Part shown: in pieces, positions 38,674 to 46,588 of the stretch | Layout: every line of letters starts with the position of its first letter | How positions within the stretch are numbered: the stretch's first letter is position 1 | Assembly (NCBI GenBank): GCA_007988785.1 | Contig: BJUU01000014.1 | Span: 17,263-81,262, forward strand | Direction: 5' to 3' | DNA length: 64,000 bases | Source: Agrococcus baldri | Lineage (GTDB): Bacteria; Actinomycetota; Actinomycetes; Actinomycetales; Microbacteriaceae | Program-made: the position numbers and the translations under genes | The notes under the pieces: generated by a model | Told to the model about the DNA's origin: nothing | Databases searched by the model: none | Seen by the model: only the letters and a program-made list of their open reading frames with translations

Positions 38674-39690
38674 ATGCCTGAGGGCCACTCCGTCCATCGC
38701 ATCGCGCGGCAGTTCGGCGCGAACTTCGTCGGCAGTGCGGCTGCCGTGACGAGCCCGCAGGGGCGCTTCGAGGTGGGCGCCGCCGAGCTCGACGGGCGCG
38801 AGATCACGTCGTCCGAGGCGATCGGCAAGCACCTGCTGCTGGGCTTCGACGGCACGGCGAGCGCACCCGAGCGGGTGCTGCACGTGCATCTGGGCATCTA
38901 CGGCGCGTGGGACTTCGCGGGGGCGATCTCGGTCGACCCGACGATCCTCGCGAGCCGCGCGGCCGTGGGCGCGGCGCGCATGGGGCAGACGGGGATGCGC
39001 GGCGTCGGCGGTGCCGGCACCGACGGCGAGAACGAGGAGTCGATCGCGTCGATCGGCGCCCCGCGGCTGGCGCGGCTGCGTGCCGGCGAGCAGGAGACGC
39101 TGGCCGAGCCTGCGGCGTTCCCGCCGGAGCCCGTCGGCCAGGTGCGCGTGCGCATCCTCACGGAGACCGCGGTGGCCGACCTGCGCGGGCCGACGGTCTG
39201 CGAGGTGCTCGAGCCGGCGCAGGTGCGTGCGCTCGCGCAGCGGCTGGGCCCCGACCCCGAGGCGCCGACGGAGTCGCGGGCGAAGGCCGAGGCGCGCTTC
39301 GTGGAGCGCGCGTCTCGCTCGAACCAGCCGATCGGGCAGCTGCTGATGGATCAGTCGGTGGTGGCCGGCATCGGCAACGTCTACCGCGCCGAGCTGCTGT
39401 TCCGGGCGCGCATCGACCCGCACCGCCCGGGCAGCCGGCTGACGAGCGACGAGCTGCGCGCGCTGTGGCGCGACTGGGTGAAGCTGCTGCGGATCGGCGT
39501 CGAGACCGGGCAGATGCTGACGATCGACGGGCTGCGCGGCGCGAAGCGGGCTGCGGCGCTCGCGAACCGGGCCGACCGGCACTGGGTCTACAAGCGCGAG
39601 GGGCTGCCGTGCCGGCGCTGCGGCGCCACGATCGTGCTCGAGACCATGCAGGGGCGCAAGCTCTACCGCTGCCCCGGCTGCCAGCTGTAG
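38674..39690 (+). CDS. nei: Fpg/Nei-family DNA glycosylase (Nei-like)
   Basis: Bifunctional DNA glycosylase/AP lyase that removes oxidised bases. The 338 residues start PEGHSVHRIARQF (Pro2 nucleophile, Glu3), with GKHLLLGFDG, HVHLGIYGAW, a helix-two-turn-helix region (NQPIGQLLMDQSVVAGIGNVYRAELLF) and a C-terminal zinc finger (CRRCG...CPGCQ). The loop at about residues 90-150 (from DPTILASRAAVGAARMGQTG) is Gly/Ala-rich and longer than in the Mycobacterium homolog Rv2464c as I recall it. It ends six bases from the convergent lipoprotein gene. Confidence 0.92.
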   Translation: MPEGHSVHRIARQFGANFVGSAAAVTSPQGRFEVGAAELDGREITSSEAIGKHLLLGFDGTASAPERVLHVHLGIYGAWDFAGAISVDPTILASRAAVGAARMGQTGMRGVGGAGTDGENEESIASIGAPRLARLRAGEQETLAEPAAFPPEPVGQVRVRILTETAVADLRGPTVCEVLEPAQVRALAQRLGPDPEAPTESRAKAEARFVERASRSNQPIGQLLMDQSVVAGIGNVYRAELLFRARIDPHRPGSRLTSDELRALWRDWVKLLRIGVETGQMLTIDGLRGAKRAAALANRADRHWVYKREGLPCRRCGATIVLETMQGRKLYRCPGCQL

Positions 39691-39696
39691 GCCCGC

Positions 39697-40347
39697 TCAG
39701 CTCCAGCGATACAGGCGGGCCTGGTCCATCGAGTCGGTCGGGCTGATGAGCCAGGCGCCGCTCGTGGCCGCGTCAGCCCGGATCGAGACGATCACCTGTG
39801 CGGCATGGCTGTCGCCGGGAGCGAACTCCCAGATGTAGCCGAGGTCGTTGGGCGCGGCGGCGATGGAGGCGGAGTTCTGGTCGGCGACGGGACCGCCGTC
39901 GGGCTGGTAGCCGAAAGTCATGTCGTGCATGGGGTGCGTGGTGATGGCGCCGACGTTGGTGATCTCGAGGTTCATCACCACGAAGCGCTCGCCGGCCCGG
40001 GGCGTCGAACCGGTCTGGGCGGCGAGCGAGTCTGCCGGGTCGACCGAGTCGAGCACGGTGACCTCCCACGTCGAGCCGCGGTCGGTGTGGATGGTGGCGG
40101 TGTCGCCGTAGGCGTAGTCGCCGGGGGCGGTGGTGGGCACCGGGGGATCGGTGGGCCCATTGGTGGTGGGCGGGGGCGCGAGGTCGGTGAACACCGGCGT
40201 CGGGCTCGCGGGGATCTCCGGATCGCCGGGGGTCGTCGCGGGCATCGCCACGCATGCCCCGAGGCCCAGCGCTGCGGCTGCGACGAGCGCGGCGCCGAGG
40301 CGGTTGGAGCCGCGGCCGCGCCGGCGGGTGACGATCCTGGAGGGCAC
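39697..40347 (-). CDS. Secreted lipoprotein, DUF4352-like
   Basis: A 216-residue predicted lipoprotein. The basic N-terminus, hydrophobic stretch LGAALVAAAALGLGAC and lipobox LGAC mark a signal peptidase II site (Cys at about 32). A Pro/Thr-rich linker (about 33-75) is followed by a beta-rich domain with GSTWEVTVLDSVD, GERFVVMNLEITNVG and ENF-like APGDSHAAQVIVSI, resembling DUF4352 immunoglobulin-like domains. Function is unknown, probably extracellular. It starts at GTG with a -10 six bases upstream and no ribosome site. Confidence 0.8.
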   Translation of the reverse strand: MPSRIVTRRRGRGSNRLGAALVAAAALGLGACVAMPATTPGDPEIPASPTPVFTDLAPPPTTNGPTDPPVPTTAPGDYAYGDTATIHTDRGSTWEVTVLDSVDPADSLAAQTGSTPRAGERFVVMNLEITNVGAITTHPMHDMTFGYQPDGGPVADQNSASIAAAPNDLGYIWEFAPGDSHAAQVIVSIRADAATSGAWLISPTDSMDQARLYRWS

Positions 40348-40353
40348 AGCGGC

Positions 40354-40359
40354 ACGCTA
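40354..40359 (-). promoter_or_regulatory. Lipoprotein gene -10 element (leaderless)
   Basis: TAGCGT on the minus strand ends six bases before the GTG at 40347. No ribosome site is visible. Confidence 0.6.
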
Positions 40360-40407
40360 CCGGCAGCGGCTGTGAGGCGACGCGGCGCATCACGGAGCGA
40401 GCCGCGC

Positions 40408-42039
40408 TCAGAACGGGTGCGGCGCCAGCATCGGTTCGGCAGGAGCGCCCTGCTCGCCACCCCATTCGTAGGGCACGGTGGCGGGATCGGGTGGCGGTTC
40501 GTCCTGCCGCGCCGCATGCTCGGCCTCGAGGCGCTCGAGCATCGACCGCTGTCGCCTGAGTCGTTCGGTGCGGGTGAGGGGGATCGGCTTCGGCCTGCTG
40601 CGCGGCATCTCGGTGAAGACGGGCCCGGCGGGCTCGGGGATGTCGTCGATCACGTCGCCGATGGGCGAGGTCCATCGCAGCACACCGCCCGTCCGCTGCT
40701 CGACTCGCCAGCGGGTGCCGTGCTTGAACACGTGATCCGTCCGGCACATGTGGGCGAGATTGGTCAGGCTGGTCGTGCCGCCCTTGGCGAAGTCTCGCGT
40801 GTGGTCGAGATCGCCCGTGCGTGCGGGCTGGCTGCAGCCGACCATGCGGCAGCGGATGTCGCGGGCCTGCAGGAGGCGCCGCTGCGCGGCGCTGGCCCTG
40901 TAGGTGTCGACGGTGACCGCGACGCCGGTGACCGGATCGGTGAACAGCCGCTCCCAGACGGCGCTGCCTGCGGCCAGTCGGCGGGCGGTGTCGGCATCGA
41001 CGAGCACCTTCCCGTCCAGCATCGCCGGAAACTGCAGCTTCCGAAGCGCGTCACCGTCCTGGTACTCGTCTTCGAGCAGCGTGGTCGCGGGGATGGTGAT
41101 CGACACCTGCGGCTTGATCGACGAGATGCCGTGCAGGTCCTCCGGCACCACACCCGCCAGCAGCAGCTCCTGCACGGCATCGGCTCGGAACTGGTCGAAG
41201 GTGCGCGGGTCGTCCTTCGACTTGCCCTTGGCCGCCTGCGTGGCCCGATCCCAGATCGCCGTCACCACCAGGATCGGCGCATGCAGCAGCAGATCCCCCA
41301 TGCCGTCGCCAGCGTCGAACAGCGAGAGCTTGCGCTTCTGCCGCGCTCGATCGTGACGGATCTGCAGGGGCTCGGTGAGCACGTCGTTGATGATCTGCTT
41401 CGCCTTGGGAGCGAACCGGCTGGTCGAGAGGCGCTCGGCGACGTCCACCAGCTCGGCCTCCACGCGGTTCCGCTCGCTGGCCGGCACCGCCTCGTCGAGG
41501 CGCATCGGCAGCGTCTCCCGCTCGATGATCCGCAGGTGCGTGGTCGTGATGCGGCCCTGCGCCGCGGCTTCATGCGCACGCGGCAGCTGCGTCACGATCG
41601 CGTGCGCCTCGGCCATCCCGTCCAGGATGCTGCGCCGCGACACGCCCAGATCGACCGCGACCATCGCGGCCAGCTCCTTGCGGTTCGTGTCGGTGTCGCC
41701 GGGCAGATCGATCGCCCGCTGCATGTTCGCGGCCAGCAGCACCCGCCGCTCACCCTCGATGCGCGCCGTCTGCACCTGCAGGGCGCGCATCCGCCCCACG
41801 AGCTGATCGTCCTGACGGAAGCGCTCCTCGAACGCGGACTCGGGCTCGACCGGCAGAGGCGGAACCTGCGCACCGTCGGCGACCTCCTCCGGCGTCATGG
41901 CCAGCAGCCGCTGCGTCCACTCCGCGTCGAACGCGTCCAGCTCGTCCTGCAGCGTGTCGGCCGACCTCCCGAACGGATCGACCGCGCCGGCACGGATCGC
42001 GGCGATGTAGTCCTCGCCATCGATGCCGCTGGTGTCCAT
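40408..42039 (-). CDS. DUF222 domain HNH endonuclease
   Basis: A 543-residue protein with the DUF222 domain (about 60-370; includes AIDLPGDTDTNRKELAAMVAVDLGVS) followed by an HNH nuclease domain at about 400-455: CRMVGCSQPARTGDLDHTRDF, then TSLTNLAHMCRTDHVFKH, which supplies the His-Asn-His residues and zinc cysteines. Such proteins occur in many copies in Actinobacteria (REP13E12-like family in mycobacteria), and their biological role is unsettled. It lies downstream of, and on the same strand as, tRNA-Gly. A charged Pro-rich tail ends the protein. Confidence 0.9.
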   Translation of the reverse strand: MDTSGIDGEDYIAAIRAGAVDPFGRSADTLQDELDAFDAEWTQRLLAMTPEEVADGAQVPPLPVEPESAFEERFRQDDQLVGRMRALQVQTARIEGERRVLLAANMQRAIDLPGDTDTNRKELAAMVAVDLGVSRRSILDGMAEAHAIVTQLPRAHEAAAQGRITTTHLRIIERETLPMRLDEAVPASERNRVEAELVDVAERLSTSRFAPKAKQIINDVLTEPLQIRHDRARQKRKLSLFDAGDGMGDLLLHAPILVVTAIWDRATQAAKGKSKDDPRTFDQFRADAVQELLLAGVVPEDLHGISSIKPQVSITIPATTLLEDEYQDGDALRKLQFPAMLDGKVLVDADTARRLAAGSAVWERLFTDPVTGVAVTVDTYRASAAQRRLLQARDIRCRMVGCSQPARTGDLDHTRDFAKGGTTSLTNLAHMCRTDHVFKHGTRWRVEQRTGGVLRWTSPIGDVIDDIPEPAGPVFTEMPRSRPKPIPLTRTERLRRQRSMLERLEAEHAARQDEPPPDPATVPYEWGGEQGAPAEPMLAPHPF

Positions 42040-42112
42040 GCACAGAGAGTCTCACGGGCCACCGACATGGGAACGAATGTTCGAACGAGGTGTGGAGAAC
42101 TCGGGGTGAGGG

Positions 42113-42183
42113 AGCGGGCGACGGGAATCGAACCCGCGTAATCAGTTTGGAAGACTGAGGCTCTACCATTGAGCTACGCCCGC
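42113..42183 (-). tRNA. tRNA-Gly (anticodon TCC)
   Basis: A 71-base cloverleaf on the minus strand. The acceptor stem GCGGGCG pairs with CGCCCGC, the D-arm is GCTCAATGGTAGAGC, the anticodon stem-loop TCAGT-CTTCCAA-ACTGA gives anticodon TCC, and the T-loop is TTCGATT. The discriminator is T and CCA is not encoded. A TAGATT -10 lies 34 bases upstream. Confidence 0.96.
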
Positions 42184-42216
42184 GCGCCCCGTGCCGTGAG
42201 GCATCGGGACGGGACG

Positions 42217-42222
42217 AATCTA
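42217..42222 (-). promoter_or_regulatory. Candidate tRNA-Gly -10 element
   Basis: TAGATT on the minus strand, 34 bases upstream of the mature tRNA 5' end, allows a short 5' leader for RNase P. Confidence 0.5.
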
Positions 42223-42264
42223 CCGCATCCGCGCCGACGCATCCGCACCCCCGACGGGTCGGGC

Positions 42265-42270
42265 TACGCT
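42265..42270 (+). promoter_or_regulatory. Beta-glucosidase -10 element (leaderless)
   Basis: TACGCT ends six bases before the GTG at 42277; there is no ribosome site. An ATG at 42272 is out of frame. Confidence 0.55.
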
Positions 42271-42276
42271 CATGGG

Positions 42277-43689
42277 GTGCAGCGACGCATCCCCACAGAC
42301 CTCATCCTCGGCGGCGCGACCGCCGCCTTCCAGATCGAGGGCGCAGCGGCCGAGGACGGCCGCCGCCCGAGCATCTGGGACACCTTCGCGCGGGTGCCCG
42401 GCGCGGTGATCGACGGCCACAACGGCGACGTCGCATGCGACCACTACCACCGCATGCCGCAAGACGTCGCGCTCATGCGCGAGCTCGGCCTGCAGACCTA
42501 CCGCTTCTCGACCAGCTGGGCGCGGGTGCGGCCCGAGGGCGGCGAGCCGAACGGCGCTGGCATCGACTTCTACTCGCGCCTGGTCGACGAGCTGCTGGGC
42601 GCCGGCATCCTGCCCTGGCTGACGCTCTACCACTGGGATCTGCCGCAGGCGCTCGAGGATCAGGGCGGCTGGACGAACCGCGACACCGCGCACCGCTTCG
42701 TCGACTACGCGCTCACCGTGCACGAGACGCTCGGCGACCGCGTCACCAACTGGACCACCATGAACGAGCCCTGGTGCTCGTCGTTCCTCTCCTACACGGC
42801 CGGCGCCCACGCGCCCGGGCGGCAGAGCGTCGAGGCCGGGCTGCAGGCGGGCCACCACCTGCTGCTCGCGCACGGCATGGCCGTCACGGAACTGCGCGAA
42901 GCCGGCGCCGAGCGGCTCGGCATCACCCTCAACTTCCAGCCGGCCGAACCGGTCGACGCGAGCAGCGCATCCGACCTCGAGGCCGCGCGGCGGCTGAACG
43001 ACCAGTACAACCGCTTCTTCGTGCACCCCATCATGCGCGGCGAGTACCCCGAGTCGCTGCTCGCCGACGTCGGCCACCTGGGGCTCGACGCGGTCGTGCA
43101 GCCCGGCGACCTCGAGACCATCGCGGCGCCCATCGACGTGCTGGGCGTGAACTACTACCACGACGACGTCGTCTCGTACGAGCCCCCGGCGGCTCCCGTG
43201 CTGCAGGATGCGCCGACCGACCGGCCGATCGCGAGCCCCTACCCGGCGGCCGAGGGCGTGCACGCGCACCCGCGCGAGCTGCCGACCACGAACATGGGCT
43301 GGGAGGTGCAGCCGGCGGGCCTCACGAAGCTGCTGCGCCACCTGCACGACGAGTACACGGGCGAGGCGGGCGTCGAGCTGTGGGTGACCGAGAACGGCGC
43401 GGCGTACGACGACGAGGTCGTGACGGATGCGTCCACGGGCCAGGCGCGCATCCACGACGTCGAGCGGGTCGAGTTCCTCCGCGCGCACGTCGGCGCCGTG
43501 CTCGACGCCATCGACGCCGGCGTGCCCGTCAAGGGCTACATGTACTGGTCGCTGCTCGACAACTACGAGTGGGCGTGGGGGTACCACAAGCGCTTCGGCA
43601 TCGTGCGGGTCGACTACGACACGCAGGAGCGCACCGTGAAGGACTCGGGGCTCGAGCTGGCGCGGATGATCCGAGAGCGGACGCTCTAG
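42277..43689 (+). CDS. GH1 family beta-glucosidase
   Basis: Retaining glycoside hydrolase of family 1, probably a cytoplasmic beta-glucosidase (beta-galactosidase or 6-phospho activity cannot be excluded). The 470 residues have the N-terminal signature FQIEGAAAEDGRRPSIWDTF, the acid/base Glu164 in TMNEPW, NYYHDDVVSY, the nucleophile Glu372 in VTENGAAYDD, and YWSLLDNYEWAWGYHKRFGI. No signal peptide is seen. The frame stays open upstream into tRNA-Gly, but that extension is not coding. No sugar transporter or regulator is adjacent. Its TAG stop is shared, as CTAG, with the opposing gene. Confidence 0.93.
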   Translation: MQRRIPTDLILGGATAAFQIEGAAAEDGRRPSIWDTFARVPGAVIDGHNGDVACDHYHRMPQDVALMRELGLQTYRFSTSWARVRPEGGEPNGAGIDFYSRLVDELLGAGILPWLTLYHWDLPQALEDQGGWTNRDTAHRFVDYALTVHETLGDRVTNWTTMNEPWCSSFLSYTAGAHAPGRQSVEAGLQAGHHLLLAHGMAVTELREAGAERLGITLNFQPAEPVDASSASDLEAARRLNDQYNRFFVHPIMRGEYPESLLADVGHLGLDAVVQPGDLETIAAPIDVLGVNYYHDDVVSYEPPAAPVLQDAPTDRPIASPYPAAEGVHAHPRELPTTNMGWEVQPAGLTKLLRHLHDEYTGEAGVELWVTENGAAYDDEVVTDASTGQARIHDVERVEFLRAHVGAVLDAIDAGVPVKGYMYWSLLDNYEWAWGYHKRFGIVRVDYDTQERTVKDSGLELARMIRERTL

Positions 43690-44012
43690 GGCTCTGCGCT
43701 GCCGCGGGTGCGCAGCGCAGCGTGGTGCGCACCCGCCCAGGCGAGCACCGCCGTCGCGACGCCGACGATGATCGCCGGTGCCACCACCACCCAGCCGGTG
43801 ACGACGGCGCCCTGCGCGAGCAGTGCTGTGATGCCACCGCCGATCGCTCCGAGCGCGGCGAACACGAGCAGGTGGATGGCCTCGCTGGTGACGGGACGGA
43901 GGGCGGTCGCGGCCGCGATCGCGACCGGTACGCCGTAGAGCGTGAGCATCGGCAGGCCGAGGATGACGCCTCCGTACACGTCACGAGATCCCCCTGTCGC
44001 CGATAGACTCAT
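43686..44012 (-). CDS. Small hypothetical membrane protein
   Basis: A 108-residue protein that I do not recognise. It has about three hydrophobic segments (VILGLPMLTLYGVPVAIAAA, IHLLVFAALGAIGGGITALL and VVTGWVVVAPAIIVGVATAV) and a short basic tail. Its stop overlaps the beta-glucosidase stop within CTAG. The ATG at 44012 overlaps the presumed -10 of tRNA-Pro on the other strand; a GTG at 43979 (just before YGGVILG) would give 97 residues and avoid it. The existence of the gene is likely from its membrane-protein composition, but its start is uncertain. Confidence 0.6.
   Translation of the reverse strand: MSLSATGGSRDVYGGVILGLPMLTLYGVPVAIAAATALRPVTSEAIHLLVFAALGAIGGGITALLAQGAVVTGWVVVAPAIIVGVATAVLAWAGAHHAALRTRGSAEP
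44004..44009 (+). promoter_or_regulatory. Candidate tRNA-Pro -10 element
   Basis: TAGACT lies 26 bases upstream of the mature 5' end of tRNA-Pro. It sits against the start codon of the divergent small membrane protein gene. Confidence 0.5.
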
Positions 44013-44035
44013 CCGCTGTACGGGAGCGATCCCTA

Positions 44036-44110
44036 CGGGGCGTAGCTCAGCTTGGCTAGAGCGCCCGCTTTGGGGGCGGGAGGTCGCAGGTTCGAATCCT
44101 GTCGCCCCGA
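44036..44110 (+). tRNA. tRNA-Pro (anticodon TGG)
   Basis: A 75-base cloverleaf. The acceptor stem CGGGGCG pairs with CGCCCCG, the D-arm contains GCTCAGCTTGGCTAGAGC, the anticodon stem-loop CCCGC-TTTGGGG-GCGGG gives anticodon TGG, the T-loop is TTCGAAT and the discriminator is A. CCA is not encoded. The aldo/keto reductase gene ends one base later on the opposite strand, so there is no separate terminator. Confidence 0.97.
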
Positions 44111-44111
44111 C

Positions 44112-44999
44112 TCACGCCTCCGGGATCGTGATGCCGAAGCCGTCCGCCGTGATCGACGAGGGCTCGGGCCCGCCGCGGACGCCGGTCTCGAGCGCATCGA
44201 TCGCCGCGAGCTCGGCATCCGTCAGCTCGAAGTCGAGCACCGCGAAGTTCTCTGCGATGCGTGCAGGCCTGACGGACTTCGGGATCGCGGAGCGGCCCTG
44301 CTGCAGGTGCCAGCGCAGCATCACCTGCGCGGGGGTACGGTGGTGCGCTGCAGCGAGCTGCAGCAACGCGGGGTCGGTCAGCGTGCTGCGCTCGCTCTCG
44401 CGGTAGACGGTGATGCCGCCGATCGGCGACCACGCCTGCGTGATGATGCCGTGCTGCTCGCCGAGCGCCACGACCGAGCGCTGCTGGAAGAACGGGTGCA
44501 GCTCGATCTGGTTCACCGCGGGCACCGTCTCGGTCTCGGCCAGCAGCCGCTCGAGATCTTCGACCATGAAGTTGCTGACGCCGATGGCGCGCACGCGGCC
44601 GTCGGTGAGCAGCCGCTCGAGCGCGCGGTAGGCGACGAGCGTGCGCTCGAACGCTGTCGGCACCGGCTGGTGCAGCAGCAGCAGGTCGAGCTGCTCGACG
44701 CCGAGCTTCGACGCCGACTTGTCGAAGGCGTGCAGCGTCTCATCGAAGCCGTAGTCGCTCACCCAGACCTTCGTCTCGATGAAGACGTCGTCGCGCGCCA
44801 GACTCGAGTCGGTGATCGCACTGCCGACCTCGCGCTCGTTGCCGTAGGAGGCCGCGGTGTCGATGTGGCGGTAGCCGACGCGCAGCGCCTCGGCGACGGC
44901 TGCGGTGGTCTCTTCCGGCGGGGTCTGGAAGACGCCGAGCCCGAGCGCGGGCATCGCGACGCCACCGGCGAGCTCGATGGCGGGCACGGTGCCGATCAT
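44112..44999 (-). CDS. Aldo/keto reductase
   Basis: NADPH-dependent carbonyl reductase of the AKR5-like bacterial group. The 295 residues fold as a TIM barrel. The catalytic tetrad is visible: Asp and Tyr in GYRHIDTAASYGNEREVG, Lys in FIETKVW and His in LLLLHQPVP. GVSNF, PAVNQIELHPFFQQ and cofactor-binding SAIPKSVRPARIAENF follow. The substrate is unknown. Its start overlaps the DUF2255 gene (ATGA), so the two form one operon reading away from the alcohol dehydrogenase. Confidence 0.93.
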   Translation of the reverse strand: MIGTVPAIELAGGVAMPALGLGVFQTPPEETTAAVAEALRVGYRHIDTAASYGNEREVGSAITDSSLARDDVFIETKVWVSDYGFDETLHAFDKSASKLGVEQLDLLLLHQPVPTAFERTLVAYRALERLLTDGRVRAIGVSNFMVEDLERLLAETETVPAVNQIELHPFFQQRSVVALGEQHGIITQAWSPIGGITVYRESERSTLTDPALLQLAAAHHRTPAQVMLRWHLQQGRSAIPKSVRPARIAENFAVLDFELTDAELAAIDALETGVRGGPEPSSITADGFGITIPEA

Positions 45000-45382
45000 G
45001 CGTCGACCGGGTCCACGCGCAGCGTCGTCGCCCGCGCCACGTCGCTCGTGATCGACTGCGAGGCTGAGCCGCGGCCGTACTTCTCGAAGTAGGCGGCATC
45101 GATCGCGTCGTCGCGGGAGTCATCGTGCGCGAAGACGACGTCGCGCGTCTGCCCGCTCCAGCTGATCGCGCCGCGCAGCTGCCGCAGCACGCCGCGATAC
45201 CACTGGCCCTCGTCGCCGTGCACGCTTCGGGTGTAGAGCATGCCGTCGACGACGACGTGCCAGACGATCGTCAGGGTGCGCAGCGAGCCATCCCGGCGGC
45301 TGCCAGCCACCCGGATCTCGCCCACTCGGTGCAGCTCGTCAAGCTCTGCCTTCGTCCATTCGGTCGCTGTCTGCTCAGGCAT
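44996..45382 (-). CDS. DUF2255 family protein
   Basis: A 128-residue protein of the DUF2255 family: N-terminal WTKAELDELHRVGEIRVA, then WHVVVDGMLYTRSVHGDEGQWYRG and a C-terminal AAYFEKYGRG. It resembles small FMN- or F420-binding split-barrel proteins (RGT/WHV strands), but the cofactor is not proven. A strong GAGGAGGAACC precedes the ATG. It is the first gene of the two-gene operon with the aldo/keto reductase, divergent from the alcohol dehydrogenase operon. Confidence 0.85.
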   Translation of the reverse strand: MPEQTATEWTKAELDELHRVGEIRVAGSRRDGSLRTLTIVWHVVVDGMLYTRSVHGDEGQWYRGVLRQLRGAISWSGQTRDVVFAHDDSRDDAIDAAYFEKYGRGSASQSITSDVARATTLRVDPVDA

Positions 45383-45403
45383 GGTTCCTCCTCAGGCCGT
45401 CCC

Positions 45404-45510
45404 CAGACTGCCACTGCCGCGTGCGCTGAGACAGGCACTCCGAGTACCGGGCAGACCAGGCACTGCCGCGCGCATCGCTCGAGCGGTTGCATGGCGGATG
45501 TGCCGCGGCA
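45404..45510. promoter_or_regulatory. Candidate operator cluster in the divergent DUF2255/ADH region
   Basis: CACTGCCGCG occurs twice in direct orientation (45412-45421 and 45461-45470), each preceded by CAGAC (45404 and 45452). The palindrome TGCCGCGGCA (45501-45510) adds a third copy of the TGCCGCG core. The spacing of 49 bases between the first two is near five helical turns. This fits a shared binding site for a regulator controlling both divergent operons. Confidence 0.4.
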
Positions 45511-45545
45511 GACAGCTCCGGCGCACCACTCCACTCGAAGGAATC

Positions 45546-46586
45546 ATGCGAGCCACACTCATGTACGGCGCGGGCGACGTGCGCGTCGAGACCGTCCCCG
45601 ATCCCAAGATCATCGAGCCCACCGACGCCATCGTGCGCGCGACCCGCGCCTGCATCTGCGGCTCTGACCTGCACCCCTACCACTCGATGCCAGGCAGCGA
45701 GCAGGGCACCCCGATGGGCCACGAGCTCATCGGCGTCGTCGAGGAGATCGGCACTGCGGTCACGACCGTGAAGCCCGGCGACTTCGTCATCGTGCCCTTC
45801 GCGTTCAGCGACAACACCTGCGCCTTCTGCCGCGAGGGCTTCCAGACCGCGTGCACGCACGGCGGCTTCTACGGCTCGCTCGAGATCCCCGGCCTGCAGG
45901 CCGAGCTCTCGCGCATCCCGCAGGCTGACGGCACGCTCGTCGCGGTGCCCGGCATCGACGAGCGCAGCGAGCTGCTGCCGTCGCTGCTGGCGCTCTCCGA
46001 CGTCTACCTCACCGGCCACCACGCCGCGTTCATGGCCCATGTCGAGCCCGGCAAGACCGTCACGGTCGTCGGCGATGGCGCGGTGGGCCTCTCCGCGGTG
46101 CTCGCCTCGCGCCAGCTGGGCGCAGAGTGCATCATCCTGATGGGCCGCCACACCGCGCGCACCGACCTGGGTCGCGAATGGGGTGCCACCGACGTGGTCG
46201 CCGAGCGCGGCGAGGAGGGCATCGCGAAGGTGCTCGAGCTCACCGGCGGCGAGGGCAGCCACGTCGTGCTCGAGGCCGTCGGCCACATGCCGGCCTACGA
46301 GCAGTCGTTCGGCGTCGTGCGCGTCGGCGGCGTCATCTCGCGCGTCGGCGTGCCGCAGTACGAGCGGGCCCCCATCGGCTTCGGCTCGCTGTTCGGCAAG
46401 AACATCACGCTCACCGGAGGCCCCGCACCCGTGCGCGCCTACCTCGAGACCGCAGTGCAGCAGGTGCTCGCAGGCGAGATCGACCCGGGCCGCGTCTTCG
46501 ACCGCACGCTCGGCATCGAGCAGGCGCCGGAGGGCTATGCGGCGATGGATGCGCGCGACGCGCTCAAGGTGATGCTCGCGTTCTGA
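45546..46586 (+). CDS. Zinc-dependent alcohol dehydrogenase family protein
   Basis: Medium-chain dehydrogenase/reductase. The 346 residues have catalytic zinc ligands in ICGSDLHPY and GHELIGVVEEIG, a reduced structural-zinc loop (CAFCREGFQTAC, three cysteines rather than four), and the NAD(P) site VTVVGDGAVGLSAVLASRQLGA. TLTGGPAPVRAYLE near the end is typical of this subgroup. The substrate alcohol or aldehyde is unknown. ATG follows AAGGA. It is two bases upstream of the DHA2 pump gene, so oxidation or reduction and export are probably coregulated. Confidence 0.92.
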   Translation: MRATLMYGAGDVRVETVPDPKIIEPTDAIVRATRACICGSDLHPYHSMPGSEQGTPMGHELIGVVEEIGTAVTTVKPGDFVIVPFAFSDNTCAFCREGFQTACTHGGFYGSLEIPGLQAELSRIPQADGTLVAVPGIDERSELLPSLLALSDVYLTGHHAAFMAHVEPGKTVTVVGDGAVGLSAVLASRQLGAECIILMGRHTARTDLGREWGATDVVAERGEEGIAKVLELTGGEGSHVVLEAVGHMPAYEQSFGVVRVGGVISRVGVPQYERAPIGFGSLFGKNITLTGGPAPVRAYLETAVQQVLAGEIDPGRVFDRTLGIEQAPEGYAAMDARDALKVMLAF

Positions 46587-46588
46587 GC

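Noticed and set aside
42169..42276. N-terminal extension of the beta-glucosidase frame into tRNA-Gly
   Set aside because: It would translate tRNA sequence. The family starts near residue 10 of the GTG 42277 product, and a -10 lies six bases before that GTG.
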